In this document: positions 18,630 to 29,000 of the stretch, piece after piece
Position numbering within the stretch: position 1 is the first letter of the stretch
Layout: the number at the start of each line of letters is the position of its first letter
DNA from: Aliarcobacter cibarius
GTDB taxonomy: Bacteria > Campylobacterota > Campylobacteria > Campylobacterales > Arcobacteraceae
Reading direction: 5' to 3'
Assembly: GCF_013372265.1 (NCBI RefSeq)
Contig: NZ_CP054051.1
Location: 1,376,587-1,440,586 of the forward strand
Length of the DNA stretch: 64,000 bases
Made by a program: the position numbers and the translations under genes
The notes under the pieces: model-generated
Seen by the model: the letters and a program-made list of their open reading frames with translations, nothing else
Told to the model about the DNA's origin: nothing
The model's database searches: none

Positions 18630-19640
18630 ATGCAAACCATTAAAAGAAGTTTATTTTTGATTATTTTTCCAATGTTCACAATTTTTCTATTTAGTGCTTG
18701 TACTTCAAAAATTACTATAAAAGCTTTAGAACCGTCAAAAGTATCTTCACAAAAAGTAAACGTTGTTGCTATATCAAATATAAGAAATGATAATTTAAAT
18801 CAAACACAAAGTATTGCAAATGCGATTTCAAATAAAGTAATTGATAATAAAAGAGTTTTTACTTTACAAAATAATCCAATAGGAGTTGATGCAATTGTAA
18901 ATGGTGAAATTATAAATTCTAGTGCAAATTACGATGTATATTATGAAGAAGAGATAGACTACTCAAGATGTAGATATTTCAGATATGATGAAAGAACTAG
19001 AACAAAACAATGCTTACAATATGATATTAAATATATTCCTTGTGAATCAAAATATTATAATGTAACAACTGCTTTAAGCTTAGTTAATCCGAACACAAAT
19101 ACTGTTATATTTTCTAAAACTTATGATAAATCTTCAAAAGATAATGTTTGTTACGATAGATACTTCTCATATTCAAGAGTTTTTCCTAGTCATTTAAATG
19201 CTCAAAATGATAGTTTTAAAGTTAATTCACAAATAGCATTTGAAATTGCAAGAGATTTTGTAAATGATATTTCACCAAATTATATCTATTTCAATGTAGA
19301 AATTATTGAAGAATTAGCTAGTAATAATCTTTATACATCTTCACACAAAGATAGATTTAAAACAGCTGTTTCTTATTTAGAGAATTCACAATTTGAAGTA
19401 GCATTAGATATTCTTAAAAATTTAGATATAGAACTAAATGGTAAAAGTTATGAAGTTGCTTATAATTTGGGATTAATTTTTGAAGCGAATGATGATTTAG
19501 AAATTTCAAATAAATTATATTTAGCTGCTAAAGAGTTAACAATAACTGATTTAAAACATAGAAATTTGATAGATTATGCAATAAATAGAACTAATTTAAA
19601 TATACAAAACAAGATAAAAGCTAAATCTCAATTAAACTAG
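18630..19640 (+). CDS. Lipoprotein of unknown function with helical repeat C-terminus
   Basis: A signal peptide ends in the lipobox LFSAC, so the mature protein should start at the lipidated Cys and be membrane-anchored. The mid part has cysteine-containing segments (YSRCRYFRYDERTRTKQC and IPCESKYY) that could form disulfides. The last 90 residues look like tetratricopeptide-type helices (FEVALDILKNLD, YEVAYNLGLIFE). No enzyme motif was found. Preceded by an aAAAGGAtt ribosome-binding site. Possibly an envelope-assembly or adhesion factor; I do not recognise a family. Confidence 0.75.
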   Translation: MQTIKRSLFLIIFPMFTIFLFSACTSKITIKALEPSKVSSQKVNVVAISNIRNDNLNQTQSIANAISNKVIDNKRVFTLQNNPIGVDAIVNGEIINSSANYDVYYEEEIDYSRCRYFRYDERTRTKQCLQYDIKYIPCESKYYNVTTALSLVNPNTNTVIFSKTYDKSSKDNVCYDRYFSYSRVFPSHLNAQNDSFKVNSQIAFEIARDFVNDISPNYIYFNVEIIEELASNNLYTSSHKDRFKTAVSYLENSQFEVALDILKNLDIELNGKSYEVAYNLGLIFEANDDLEISNKLYLAAKELTITDLKHRNLIDYAINRTNLNIQNKIKAKSQLN

Positions 19641-19733
19641 TAAACATCCTTGTTTATGCAACTTTAACTAAAATTTCTGTATATTATAAACTTAATATTT
19701 TATAGATTTTAAACCAAAAGGTATATTTTAATA

Positions 19734-21026
19734 ATGAAAAAATTTGATTATACAGCAATCAGTGATGATTGTGTAAAATGTGGAAAATGTAAACCTGTTT
19801 GTACTATTTTCAATATAAATCAAGATGAAGCAACTAGTCCAAGAGGTTTTATTGACCTTTTGGGCGCATATAAAAGAGATGAGCTAGAACTTGATCTTAA
19901 TGCAAAAAATATATTTGAATCATGTTTTTTATGTACAAACTGTGTTGAAGTTTGTCCAAATGATTTACCAACAGATATGATTATAGAACAAGTAAGAAGT
20001 GATATTGCAGAAAAATATGGGATAGCTTGGTATAAAAGATTATTTTTCTTTCTATTAAGACATAGAACAATTATGAATATTATGTCAAAACTAGGATATA
20101 TGTTTCAAACTTGTGGAATCAAAATAGATAAAGAGAAACAAAGTGCAACTCCAAGATTTTCTCTACCTATTATAAAAAAAGATAGAGCTTTACCTTATGC
20201 TGATAGTGTTAGCTTTTTAAATAAGTATCCAGAAAATATAAAAGCAAAAAATAAAATTGAATCTGAAACTAAAAAAAATAAAGTTGCAATTTTTATTGGT
20301 TGTATGAGTAATTATACATATACAAACACTGGTGATAGCCTAGTAAAAATATTAAAAAAACTAGAGCTTGATATCTTTATTCCTAAAAAACAGTTGTGCT
20401 GTGGAGCACCTGCTTATTTTACAGGGGCTTTTGATACTGTTGATTACCTAACTAAAAAAAATATTGCATATTTTGAAGAATGGATAGATGAAGTTGATGC
20501 TGTTATTATTCCTGAAGCTACATGTAGTGCAATGATAAACAAAGATTGGGAACATTTTTTGCACGATCAACCTGAATGGAAAGAAAGAGCTGTAAAACTA
20601 TCTAAAAAAATATTTTTAGCTACAAAATGGCTTGAAAACAATACTGAATTAAAAGAACTTTTAGCAAAAACTGGTAAAAAGTTTGATCAAATGGTAACTT
20701 ATCACGATCCTTGTCATGCTAAAAAAATGCAAGGTGTTTGGAAAGAACCTAGAGAACTTTTAAAACAAAACTATGTTTTAAAAGAGATGAGTGATTCAAA
20801 TAGATGTTGTGGTTTTGGTGGAGTTACTATGCAAACAGAAAAATTCAGTTTTGCAAGAGCAGCAGGAGCACCAAAAGCAGCAATGATTAGAGATACAAAA
20901 GCTCAAATAGTAAGTGCTGAATGTAGTGCTTGTAGAATGCAAATAACAGATAGTTTATGGAATGCAAATGTTGATGTAATATTTAAAAATCCAATTGAAC
21001 TAATAGCAGAAGCACTGGAAGATTAA
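19734..21026 (+). CDS. (Fe-S)-binding oxidoreductase subunit, GlcF/LutA-like
   Basis: Two ferredoxin-type 4Fe-4S motifs are near the N-terminus (CVKCGKCKPVC and CFLCTNCVEVCP). Two CCG domains follow, typical of GlcF, LutA, GlpC and HdrB proteins (CCGAPAYF in the first, CHAKKMQG with RCCGFGG in the second). Such subunits pass electrons from a flavoprotein dehydrogenase of glycolate or lactate type. No FAD partner is adjacent, so the substrate is open. Separated from lgt by one base. Confidence 0.85.
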   Translation: MKKFDYTAISDDCVKCGKCKPVCTIFNINQDEATSPRGFIDLLGAYKRDELELDLNAKNIFESCFLCTNCVEVCPNDLPTDMIIEQVRSDIAEKYGIAWYKRLFFFLLRHRTIMNIMSKLGYMFQTCGIKIDKEKQSATPRFSLPIIKKDRALPYADSVSFLNKYPENIKAKNKIESETKKNKVAIFIGCMSNYTYTNTGDSLVKILKKLELDIFIPKKQLCCGAPAYFTGAFDTVDYLTKKNIAYFEEWIDEVDAVIIPEATCSAMINKDWEHFLHDQPEWKERAVKLSKKIFLATKWLENNTELKELLAKTGKKFDQMVTYHDPCHAKKMQGVWKEPRELLKQNYVLKEMSDSNRCCGFGGVTMQTEKFSFARAAGAPKAAMIRDTKAQIVSAECSACRMQITDSLWNANVDVIFKNPIELIAEALED

Positions 21027-21027
21027 A

Positions 21028-21843
21028 ATGGAACTTTGGCAAAACATATATTCTCATTTTAATCCAGTTGCTTTTAATATAGGTTCAATATCAGTTCACT
21101 GGTATGGAATCATGTATGCACTTGCTCTTTTAAGTGCAATTTTCATAGCAAAATGGTTTATTCAATACGATAAAATAAACATAAGTCAAGATATTTTTGA
21201 TTCTTACATATGGTGGGCTGAAATTGGAGTTATTTTAGGAGCTAGGTTAGGCTATGTCTTATTTTATGACACAAACACAGTTTATTATTTAACAAATCCT
21301 TGGCAAATTTTCAATCCTTATGTAAATGGTACGTATGTTGGAATCTCTGGAATGAGCTATCATGGTGCATTTATTGGATTTGTATTAGCTTCATTTCTAT
21401 TTTGCAAAAGAAAAAATATTAACTTCTGGTTTATAACTGATATTGCAGTTCTAGGGATTAGTGCTGCTTATATTTTTGGAAGAATTGGAAACTTTTTCAA
21501 TCAAGAGTTAGTAGGAAGAGTTACAGATGTTCCTTGGGGAATCTTTGTGGATGGAGTTTTAAGACATCCATCTCAAATATATGAAGCAATTTTAGAAGGG
21601 CTTTTTGTATTCATAATTCTAGCTTATTTTAGAAATAAAAAAAGATTTGATGGTCAACTAGCACTAATGTATGGAACTTTATATGCCATAGCTAGAATTA
21701 TTGCTGAATTCTTTAGAGAACCAGATTCACAACTAGGTTTTTTAGTTGGAAATTGGCTTACAATGGGAATACTACAATCTTTAGGTATTTTAACACTTTG
21801 CGTAGGTATTTTTATATATAAAATAAGAAAAGCAAGTCTTTAA
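21028..21843 (+). CDS. lgt: Phosphatidylglycerol--prolipoprotein diacylglyceryl transferase
   Basis: Inner-membrane enzyme that attaches diacylglycerol to the lipobox cysteine, the first step of lipoprotein maturation. Family signatures are SVHWYGIMYALA near the N-terminus, GISGMSYHGAFIG and the Lgt signature GRIGNFFNQELVGR. HPSQIYEA and a C-terminal helix with EFFREPD also fit. Several membrane helices and 271 residues are normal. It likely shares a transcript with the Fe-S protein upstream. Confidence 0.94.
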   Translation: MELWQNIYSHFNPVAFNIGSISVHWYGIMYALALLSAIFIAKWFIQYDKINISQDIFDSYIWWAEIGVILGARLGYVLFYDTNTVYYLTNPWQIFNPYVNGTYVGISGMSYHGAFIGFVLASFLFCKRKNINFWFITDIAVLGISAAYIFGRIGNFFNQELVGRVTDVPWGIFVDGVLRHPSQIYEAILEGLFVFIILAYFRNKKRFDGQLALMYGTLYAIARIIAEFFREPDSQLGFLVGNWLTMGILQSLGILTLCVGIFIYKIRKASL

Positions 21844-21855
21844 TAAAAGACTTGC
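21832..21855 (-). terminator. Hairpin terminator at the lgt end
   Basis: Perfect 10-bp arms GCAAGTCTTT and AAAGACTTGC (21832-21841, 21846-21855). On the minus strand a T-rich run follows, so it mainly terminates the two-gene unit 22795-21872. It includes the lgt stop codon. Confidence 0.6.
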
Positions 21856-21871
21856 CAAAAATAATAAAATT

Positions 21872-22081
21872 CTAAATTTTAAAGCTTTTAGAAGGCTTTA
21901 GAATTATTTTATAAAATTCAGCTTTTGTAATATCTTGCAAAAACTTCGGTTCAATATCATGAAGAGCTATGATATCAACTTGAACTCCTTGCATCATCCA
22001 AGCTCTACCTGTATCAGTAATTACTTCATCATCAAAAAGCTTGATTAGCTCCTCTCTAGTAACTATCAGCTCTCTCTCCAT
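21872..22081 (-). CDS. Small protein of unknown function
   Basis: 69 residues, apparently soluble and without cysteines. It includes ELIVTREELIKLFDDEVITD and DIIALHDIEPKFLQDITKAE. A good AGGGGAtaaa ribosome-binding site precedes the ATG. It lies 24 nt downstream of the OmpR-type regulator and ends at a hairpin terminator, so the two are probably co-transcribed. I do not recognise a family. Confidence 0.6.
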   Translation of the reverse strand: MERELIVTREELIKLFDDEVITDTGRAWMMQGVQVDIIALHDIEPKFLQDITKAEFYKIILKPSKSFKI

Positions 22082-22105
22082 TTTATCCCCTAATTTTATT
22101 AAATA

Positions 22106-22795
22106 CTAATTATTTTTCACTATGTCTATAGTATATCCTCTATTTGATTGATTTTTAATTATTTCATAATAAGTTTTTTGTCTAATTTTATTTACTATGT
22201 TTCTCATAGTATAAATTGACATATCTTTACCTTTCCAAACAACTTCTTTAATTGTTTCATAATCAATAACTTCATTTTTCTTTGCAATTAAAAGTTTAAG
22301 AAATGATTTTTCTAATCTTGTAAAGTCTATTAAAATTCCACCTGGTCTAAAGAATTGATCTCTATACTCATCAAAATAAATACCATGATCAAACTCGATT
22401 TTATCACCTCTCTTAGTTTGATTTAAACACATAATAGTTGTAAGTTTTAAATCTTCCATTCTTAAAGGTTTTGATAAAATTGTATAAGCTCCAACGTTAA
22501 TTGAAGTTATTATATCTTCTTCTTTACAAGTATTTGCAATAATAATCTTTGGAAGATTAGGTGCAATTGAAGATAGTTCAGAACAAGTTTCATAAAAACT
22601 TGCATCATTTAAATCTGTATCAATAACAACTATATCAAATTGACTAGAAACAGCCAACTCTAAAGCTTCTTTTAAAGTTTTAACTTGTTTAAACTCCTTA
22701 AAGCCACTTATACTTTTTTCATAACCATCATCGTTACTAACCATTAACAACTTTGTATTGTTTAACTTTCTAATGTTCTTAATTGCTTTTAACAT
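22106..22795 (-). CDS. OmpR-type response regulator
   Basis: A receiver domain (about 14-125) with the likely phosphoacceptor in IVVIDTDLND and the conserved lysine in LSKPLR, followed by a winged-helix DNA-binding domain (about 145-225, TRLEKSFLKLLIAKKNEVIDYETI and RGYTID). The 229 residues fit the OmpR/PhoB class. No histidine kinase gene is adjacent. It may control its own operon with the small downstream gene, but no operator was identified. Confidence 0.85.
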   Translation of the reverse strand: MLKAIKNIRKLNNTKLLMVSNDDGYEKSISGFKEFKQVKTLKEALELAVSSQFDIVVIDTDLNDASFYETCSELSSIAPNLPKIIIANTCKEEDIITSINVGAYTILSKPLRMEDLKLTTIMCLNQTKRGDKIEFDHGIYFDEYRDQFFRPGGILIDFTRLEKSFLKLLIAKKNEVIDYETIKEVVWKGKDMSIYTMRNIVNKIRQKTYYEIIKNQSNRGYTIDIVKNN

Positions 22796-22894
22796 ATTTT
22801 ACTCTTTTTTAATAATTTTAAATTCAAATAAAATAATAACAAAACTTTCTTTATTTGTCAAAGAAAAATAAAATATTTTAATAATTTTTATTTA

Positions 22895-25579
22895 TTATTT
22901 TAAGTCTTGCCATGAATCCCCAACCGCTAAAGACACGCTTAATGGCACATTTAAGATAAAAATTGTCTCCATTATATTTTTTATATTTTTCGTTATTTCT
23001 TCAATAAATTCTTCTTTTATTTCAAAAATAAGTTCATCGTGTATTTGTAAAAGCATATTTATATTCTCATCATGCTCATATTTTTGCTCAATTTTTATCA
23101 TAGCTAACTTTATTAAATCGGCAGCACTCCCTTGAAATTGAGTATTTACGGCTTCTCTTAAATAAGATGCTCTTAAAAGTGGACTTGCACCTTGAAAATC
23201 AAAAAATCTCTTTCTATTTAATAAAGTCTTTACATAGCCATTTTCTAAAGCTTTGTCTTCAACAGATTTTAAATAATCCTTTACACTTTTAAATGCATTA
23301 AAATATGAATCTATATAAAATTTCGCCTCTTTTTGGCTAATTCCTAAAGTATCACCTAGTTTTTTTGCTCCCATTCCATATAAAAGCCCAAAATTTATAG
23401 ATTTTGCAATAGATCTTTTATTTTTCGCTTCTTCTTCACCAAAAATTTTAATAGCTGTTTGAAGATGTATATCTAAATCATTTTTAAAAGCTTCTACCAA
23501 TGCTTCATCTTTACTAAAATGAGCAAGAAGTCTAAGCTCAATTTGAGAATAATCCACGCCAACAAGTTTATAACCTTTTTTTGCAATAAACGCTTTTCTT
23601 ATCTCAACTCCATTTGCTCCAAAAGTTGGAATATTTTGAAGATTTGGAGATTTAGAACTAAGTCTTCCTGTTGTTGTTCCAGTTTGCAAAAATGAAGTAA
23701 AAATTCTGTTATCTTTATCTTTTAATCCTAATTCTAAAAGAGGTTCAATATAAGTAGAATGTAATTTAAAAGCTTCTCTATATTTTAAAAGAAATGGAAC
23801 TACTGGATGCTCATTTTTTAAACTTTCTAAAACAGATTCATCTGTACTATATCCAGTTTTTGTCTTTTTAGAACTTTGCAATCCCAATTTCTCAAATAAA
23901 ATAACTCCCAATTGTTTTGGAGAATTTATATTGAAACTTTCTCCACAAAGCTCATATATTTGTGAAGTCAAAGAATTTAAAAAATTCGAACTTATATCTT
24001 TATATTTAGCTAATAAATCAACATCAACTTTTATCCCTTTTTGCTCCATAGAAGCAATTACATAAATAAAATTAAATTCTAATTCAAATGCTATACTTAA
24101 AAGTTCTTCTTCTTTTTTTTCTTTAAAAACTTCTAATTGTTTGTTAAATAGTTTTAAAGTCATTAAAGCGTCTTCAGCAGCATATAAAGTGGCTTTTTCT
24201 AATTCTACACTTGAAAAATTTTCACCTTTTTTAACTACATCATTAAAAGGTATCATATCAGTATTAAAATATTTTTTAATTTGATAATCTATACCTACTT
24301 TACTATCTGTATCTAAAATCCAAGACAAAATCATAGTATCAGCATAAAGTTTTAAATCTATATCAAAATTGTTTTTAATAATCTGCCAATCATATTTAAA
24401 ATTTTGAAGTACTAACTTATATCTATTTAAAATTTCTATTGTTTTTTTTGCAACTTCAAAAGAAATTTGTTTTTCAACACCTAAATAATTATGTGCTATT
24501 GGAACATAATATGCCTTATTTTCTTCAAAACAAAAAGAGAAACCAACAATTTTTGCTTTATGCGTATCAATATCAGTTGTTTCTGTATCAAAAGCAACTA
24601 TAGAATCTCTTGGAATTTTATTTATAACTAAACTTAGTTTTGTTTCATCATTTAATAAAATATATTCTATTTTTACATCTTCTTGTTTTTGAGGAAGTTC
24701 TGTTTTATAACTTAACCCATTTTTATTCACTCTATCAAGAACTCTATGCATATCATATTTTTCCAAACTACTAGCAATTTTTAATATTGGATTTTCACTA
24801 GGAAGCACAAATTCTTCTAAATTATCAATATAATGACAATCATCTTTTAAAGTTACAAGTTTTTTAGATAAAAATGCATTTTCTTTATTTTCTAATAAAA
24901 GATTTTTAACTCTTTGTTTATCGATTTTTTCAATATTATCATATATATTCTCGATATTTTTAAACTCTTTTATCAATGCTTCAGCCGTTTTTGCACCAAC
25001 TCCTTTTACTCCTGGAATATTATCAGCAGTATCACCAACCAAAGATTGATAATCCGTAAATTCACTTGGAAGAACTCCATATTTTTCTATACATTTTGAT
25101 TCATTGATTATCTGTTTTTTTGTTGGATCAAATAAATATACACTATTTTTATCATCTATTAATTGATATAAATCTTTATCATGAGATACTATTCGTACTT
25201 CTAAACCTTTTAAAACTGCATCTTTTGCGATTGAAGCCACCATATCATCAGCTTCATATCCTGTTCTAATTGCTATTTTAAATCCCATTTCTTCAACCCA
25301 TGATATAGCTATTGGTAATTGAGTTAGCAAATCTTCGGGAACATCAGGTCTTTGAGCTTTATAATTTGAATATAGCTCATTTCTAAATGTATCTCCTTTT
25401 GCATCAAGCGCAAAAACTATATAATCTGTTTTAAAATCTTTTCCAATACCAGCAATAAAATTCATAAATCCTGTTAATAATCCAGTTGGAAAACCACTAT
25501 TTGATCTAAGTGGTGGCAAGGCATAATAACTTCTAAATAAAAATCCAAATGTATCAATAATCGTAATAGTTTTTTTCAT
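22895..25579 (-). CDS. polA: DNA polymerase I
   Basis: Repair and Okazaki-fragment polymerase. The N-terminal 5'-3' exonuclease domain (IDTFGFLFRSYYAL start) has the helix-hairpin-helix GVKGVGAKTA. A 3'-5' exonuclease domain retains the DxE motif (VAFDTETTD), so proofreading is probably active. The polymerase has motif A (VGVDYSQIELRLLAH), motif B (RSIAKSINFGLLYGMG) and motif C (LQIHDELIFE). The 894 residues are full length. It is monocistronic, with a divergent diguanylate cyclase gene upstream. Confidence 0.95.
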   Translation of the reverse strand: MKKTITIIDTFGFLFRSYYALPPLRSNSGFPTGLLTGFMNFIAGIGKDFKTDYIVFALDAKGDTFRNELYSNYKAQRPDVPEDLLTQLPIAISWVEEMGFKIAIRTGYEADDMVASIAKDAVLKGLEVRIVSHDKDLYQLIDDKNSVYLFDPTKKQIINESKCIEKYGVLPSEFTDYQSLVGDTADNIPGVKGVGAKTAEALIKEFKNIENIYDNIEKIDKQRVKNLLLENKENAFLSKKLVTLKDDCHYIDNLEEFVLPSENPILKIASSLEKYDMHRVLDRVNKNGLSYKTELPQKQEDVKIEYILLNDETKLSLVINKIPRDSIVAFDTETTDIDTHKAKIVGFSFCFEENKAYYVPIAHNYLGVEKQISFEVAKKTIEILNRYKLVLQNFKYDWQIIKNNFDIDLKLYADTMILSWILDTDSKVGIDYQIKKYFNTDMIPFNDVVKKGENFSSVELEKATLYAAEDALMTLKLFNKQLEVFKEKKEEELLSIAFELEFNFIYVIASMEQKGIKVDVDLLAKYKDISSNFLNSLTSQIYELCGESFNINSPKQLGVILFEKLGLQSSKKTKTGYSTDESVLESLKNEHPVVPFLLKYREAFKLHSTYIEPLLELGLKDKDNRIFTSFLQTGTTTGRLSSKSPNLQNIPTFGANGVEIRKAFIAKKGYKLVGVDYSQIELRLLAHFSKDEALVEAFKNDLDIHLQTAIKIFGEEEAKNKRSIAKSINFGLLYGMGAKKLGDTLGISQKEAKFYIDSYFNAFKSVKDYLKSVEDKALENGYVKTLLNRKRFFDFQGASPLLRASYLREAVNTQFQGSAADLIKLAMIKIEQKYEHDENINMLLQIHDELIFEIKEEFIEEITKNIKNIMETIFILNVPLSVSLAVGDSWQDLK

Positions 25580-25818
25580 AATCTTCTTTCAATAGTATAG
25601 TTTGAGTCTTTATGATATAATAAACTGATTTAAACTATCTTAATTACATCATATTTACAATAACTTTTCTTGAGATAGAAATTTAATAAAGTCACTATAT
25701 AAATATTAAAGTAACTAAAAAAATAATATTTAATTTATTTTCAAATAACCGTACAATAAGTTCTATTTTTACAGTAGAATTTTAGTTGTATGTTTAAATA
25801 ATTTAAAAAGGATTAATT

Positions 25819-27705
25819 ATGAAACATAAAAATTTTCGAAAACTATTTACAATTTATTTTATAACTTTTGGAATTCTTATTTCATTAATGGGGGCAAGTA
25901 TAAATTATTATATACAAACCATGCAAGCAAATAAAATCCTAAGTCAAAAAGCTTCTGAAGTTTTTCAAATTAGAAATGAAAATGAATTAAAATATTATCT
26001 TAATCACTTAGATAATACTTTGAAATCTATAAAAAACAGTAGACTAATGCAAGATTTTATCTCTTCTAAAAACTTATACAATAAAGAAAAAATAAATGAT
26101 TTATTTTTAAGCACTAGTAATGCAAATGAGCTAATTATGAGAATAAGATATATAGATAAAAATGGTAAAGAAGTTATTCTAGTGGATAAAAATAATTCAA
26201 AAAACAACTCTTTTGTAGAAAATGATTCCAATTTAAAAGATCAAAAAGAGTCAGACTATTTTAAAAAAATATCAAAATTAGATAATAGTAATATTTGGTA
26301 CTCAAAATTAAAATTAGTTACTACAAATCAAGAAATAGAAAAGCCTTATAAACCAACATTTATTATAGGTACTCCTCTCTTTAATAAAAATAATTTTGAT
26401 GGAATTCTTGTAATTAATATATTTTTAAATGATCTTTTAAAAATGGTGGCTAATTCAACTATATTTAATCATTACATAATAGATAAAGACAATAACTATA
26501 TATTTCATCCTAATGAAGAGTTTTCTTTTAGCTCTTATAAAAATATAAAAAGAGATATAAAAGAAGATTTTCCAAATGGTTTAAATGATAGTGAAGTTTT
26601 TACATATTCTTTAGAAAATATTTTTAAAAATGAAGAAAATTTACTTATGGTTATCAAAGCAAAAGATAATTATAAAAATGAAATTTTTCTTGATAAATTA
26701 AAAACTCTAGTTCTTCTTCTTTTTATAACACTTTTTTTAAGTTTTATAATGGCTGTTATGATGTCAAATACACCTATTATGTTGGAAAGAGAACTTTTCA
26801 AAGCACATGAAGACTTAAATGAATTTAAAGAAATTATAAATAAATATGTGATTACTTACTCAGCAAAAAATGATGGTACAATTATTGAATCAAGTGAAGC
26901 ATTTGAAAAAGTTAGTGGTTATTCAAAAGAAGAACTAATAGGAAATAAAATATCAATAATCAAACATCCAACAGAAGATAAAGAGACAATTAAAAATCTA
27001 TTAAACACTATTAGAAAAAATCAAATATGGATTGGAATTATTAAAAATAAAACTAAAGATGGAAGAGAATTTTGGCTTGAACAAACAATTATTCCAAAAA
27101 TAGATGAAAAAAATCATTCATTAAAAAAATATTTATCAGTAAGTATTGATATTACTGATAAAAAGTTATTAGAAGAGATGGCTTCAATTGATAAATTAAC
27201 TGGAATTTATAATAGAAGAATGCTAGATGAATTTTTACAAAAAACAATTGATGTTGTATCAAGACATAATGAAGAGTTATCTTTAATTATTATAGATATA
27301 GATTATTTTAAAAATGTAAATGATACTTATGGACACGTAGAAGGAGACAACGTTTTATTTCAAGTGTCAAAAATCATTTCTGAAAATTTAAGAAGTTCAG
27401 ATATATTTGGAAGATATGGAGGAGAAGAATTTTTGATTATTTGTACAAAAACAGATAAAAATTCTGCGTTTATATTAGCTGAAAAACTAAGAAATGCTAT
27501 TAAAAATCACGAATTCCCAAATGTTGGAGAAAAGACGATATCTTTGGGAATTGCTGAGTTTGAAAAAAATGACAAAGTTAAAAGTTTATTAGAAAAAGCT
27601 GATTTAGCACTTTATAAAGCGAAGAATAATGGTAGAAATAAAACTATTATCTATGAAAAGGAGATAAAATCTTTAGATAAAAATTCAAATTTTTATTATA
27701 TTTAA
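25819..27705 (+). CDS. Membrane diguanylate cyclase with periplasmic sensor and PAS domain
   Basis: A first membrane helix (about 10-32), a periplasmic Cache-like sensor, a second helix (about 295-318), a PAS domain (about 345-450) and a C-terminal GGDEF domain. The active site is GGEEF in GRYGGEEFLII, a functional variant. An RSSD sequence five residues before it matches the inhibitory I-site RxxD, so product inhibition by c-di-GMP is expected. It should make c-di-GMP in response to an extracellular ligand that cannot be read. There is no EAL domain. Confidence 0.9.
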   Translation: MKHKNFRKLFTIYFITFGILISLMGASINYYIQTMQANKILSQKASEVFQIRNENELKYYLNHLDNTLKSIKNSRLMQDFISSKNLYNKEKINDLFLSTSNANELIMRIRYIDKNGKEVILVDKNNSKNNSFVENDSNLKDQKESDYFKKISKLDNSNIWYSKLKLVTTNQEIEKPYKPTFIIGTPLFNKNNFDGILVINIFLNDLLKMVANSTIFNHYIIDKDNNYIFHPNEEFSFSSYKNIKRDIKEDFPNGLNDSEVFTYSLENIFKNEENLLMVIKAKDNYKNEIFLDKLKTLVLLLFITLFLSFIMAVMMSNTPIMLERELFKAHEDLNEFKEIINKYVITYSAKNDGTIIESSEAFEKVSGYSKEELIGNKISIIKHPTEDKETIKNLLNTIRKNQIWIGIIKNKTKDGREFWLEQTIIPKIDEKNHSLKKYLSVSIDITDKKLLEEMASIDKLTGIYNRRMLDEFLQKTIDVVSRHNEELSLIIIDIDYFKNVNDTYGHVEGDNVLFQVSKIISENLRSSDIFGRYGGEEFLIICTKTDKNSAFILAEKLRNAIKNHEFPNVGEKTISLGIAEFEKNDKVKSLLEKADLALYKAKNNGRNKTIIYEKEIKSLDKNSNFYYI

Positions 27706-27788
27706 CATTTAAATTTACTATTTATTAGTTTGAAACTTATATATGTTAGAATTCTTTTCAAAAATTGTATATATTTAAAGGTATTTTA

Positions 27789-28187
27789 GTGTCTATTTTT
27801 GCTTTACAATCCTTAGTAGGTGGTTTCTTAGATGAGGATTTACAACATTTTAATAAAAAATTTGATGATTGGTGTGTTCAATTTAAAACTTATGAAGATG
27901 CAATAGAAGTAGTAAAAACTCTTGAAAATCAAGAAAATATTGATATTGTTGAAATAACACCTCTGAGTTATCCAAAATATTTTTTTCCAACTCTTCAAGG
28001 TACAATTTATGCAACACGAGAAGTTGAAGATAAAATTGTTTGTGTAGTAGAACCATTCATGGGGTCTAGTTTTAGAATTGCTATATGTGATTTAAAAACA
28101 AAACACGTAAGATTAACAAACACTCATTATAAAAGTATTCCAAGTGTTGAAGGAGCTTTTACTAGTTTTAGAATATCTAATTTTTAG
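27789..28187 (+). CDS. Conserved-looking protein of unknown function
   Basis: The open frame begins at a TTG at 27765, but AAAGG at 27777-27781 is well placed for the GTG at 27789, which gives 132 residues. The start SIFALQSLVGGFLDED is mildly hydrophobic, without a convincing signal peptide. The rest is soluble-looking with two cysteines (WCVQFKTYEDAIE, VCVVEPF). No motif was recognised. It stands between the diguanylate cyclase and kdsB on the same strand. Confidence 0.6.
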   Translation: MSIFALQSLVGGFLDEDLQHFNKKFDDWCVQFKTYEDAIEVVKTLENQENIDIVEITPLSYPKYFFPTLQGTIYATREVEDKIVCVVEPFMGSSFRIAICDLKTKHVRLTNTHYKSIPSVEGAFTSFRISNF

Positions 28188-28270
28188 TATTTTAATTTAT
28201 AGTAAAAGCCACAAAAAAGCGTTATTTTTATATAATGAAATATTAGAAAAACGAGTATAACGGAGAAAAA

Positions 28271-28996
28271 ATGATAATAATTCCAGCGAGATTAAACTCA
28301 AGTCGATTTGCAAATAAAATTTTAGTTGATATTTTAGGTCTTCCAATGGTTATAAGAACAGCTAAACAAGTAAGTTCTCTAGATAGAGTAATAATAGCAA
28401 CAGATAGTCATGAAGTTATTGAATTAGCAAAGAAGCATGGATTTGAAGCAATAATGACATCAATTGAGCATAATAGTGGAACAGATAGAATAAATGAAGC
28501 TGTAAATAGTTTAAATTTAAGTGAAGATGAAATTATAATAAATGTTCAAGCTGACGAACCATTTATTGAAGTTGATGTTGTAAAATCTGTAATAAATAGA
28601 GTAAAAGAGGTTAAAAATTGCTCAAATACACTTATTACATCTTGTTATAAAGAGGTTTCAAGTGAAAATGCTGATAATCCTAATTTAGTAAAAGTGGTTA
28701 TAAATAATTTAGAAGAAGCAATATACTTTTCAAGATCTAAAATTCCATATCATAGAGATCATAATGAAAATGGTACTTATTTTGGTCACTTAGGAATCTA
28801 TGGATTTACAAAGAAATCTCTAAATAAATTTTGTAGTTTAAACCCTTCAAAATTAGAAAATATTGAAAAATTAGAACAATTAAGAGCTATTGATAATGGA
28901 TTTAAAATTGCCATGGTAAAAGTAGAATCAAAATCTTTTGGAATTGATACTCAAGATGATTTAAATAGAGCTCTAAAAATATTTGGAGACAAGTAA
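28271..28996 (+). CDS. kdsB: 3-deoxy-manno-octulosonate cytidylyltransferase
   Basis: Activates Kdo as CMP-Kdo for lipopolysaccharide core synthesis. The N-terminal nucleotide loop IIPARLNSSRFANKIL, NVQADEPFI with the metal-binding Asp, and YFSRSKIPYHRD with HLGIYGF are diagnostic. The 241-residue length fits. Good GGAGAAAAA site before the ATG. The stop is followed after 4 nt by the NlpC/P60 lipoprotein gene, probably one transcript. Confidence 0.94.
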   Translation: MIIIPARLNSSRFANKILVDILGLPMVIRTAKQVSSLDRVIIATDSHEVIELAKKHGFEAIMTSIEHNSGTDRINEAVNSLNLSEDEIIINVQADEPFIEVDVVKSVINRVKEVKNCSNTLITSCYKEVSSENADNPNLVKVVINNLEEAIYFSRSKIPYHRDHNENGTYFGHLGIYGFTKKSLNKFCSLNPSKLENIEKLEQLRAIDNGFKIAMVKVESKSFGIDTQDDLNRALKIFGDK

Positions 28997-29000
28997 CAAT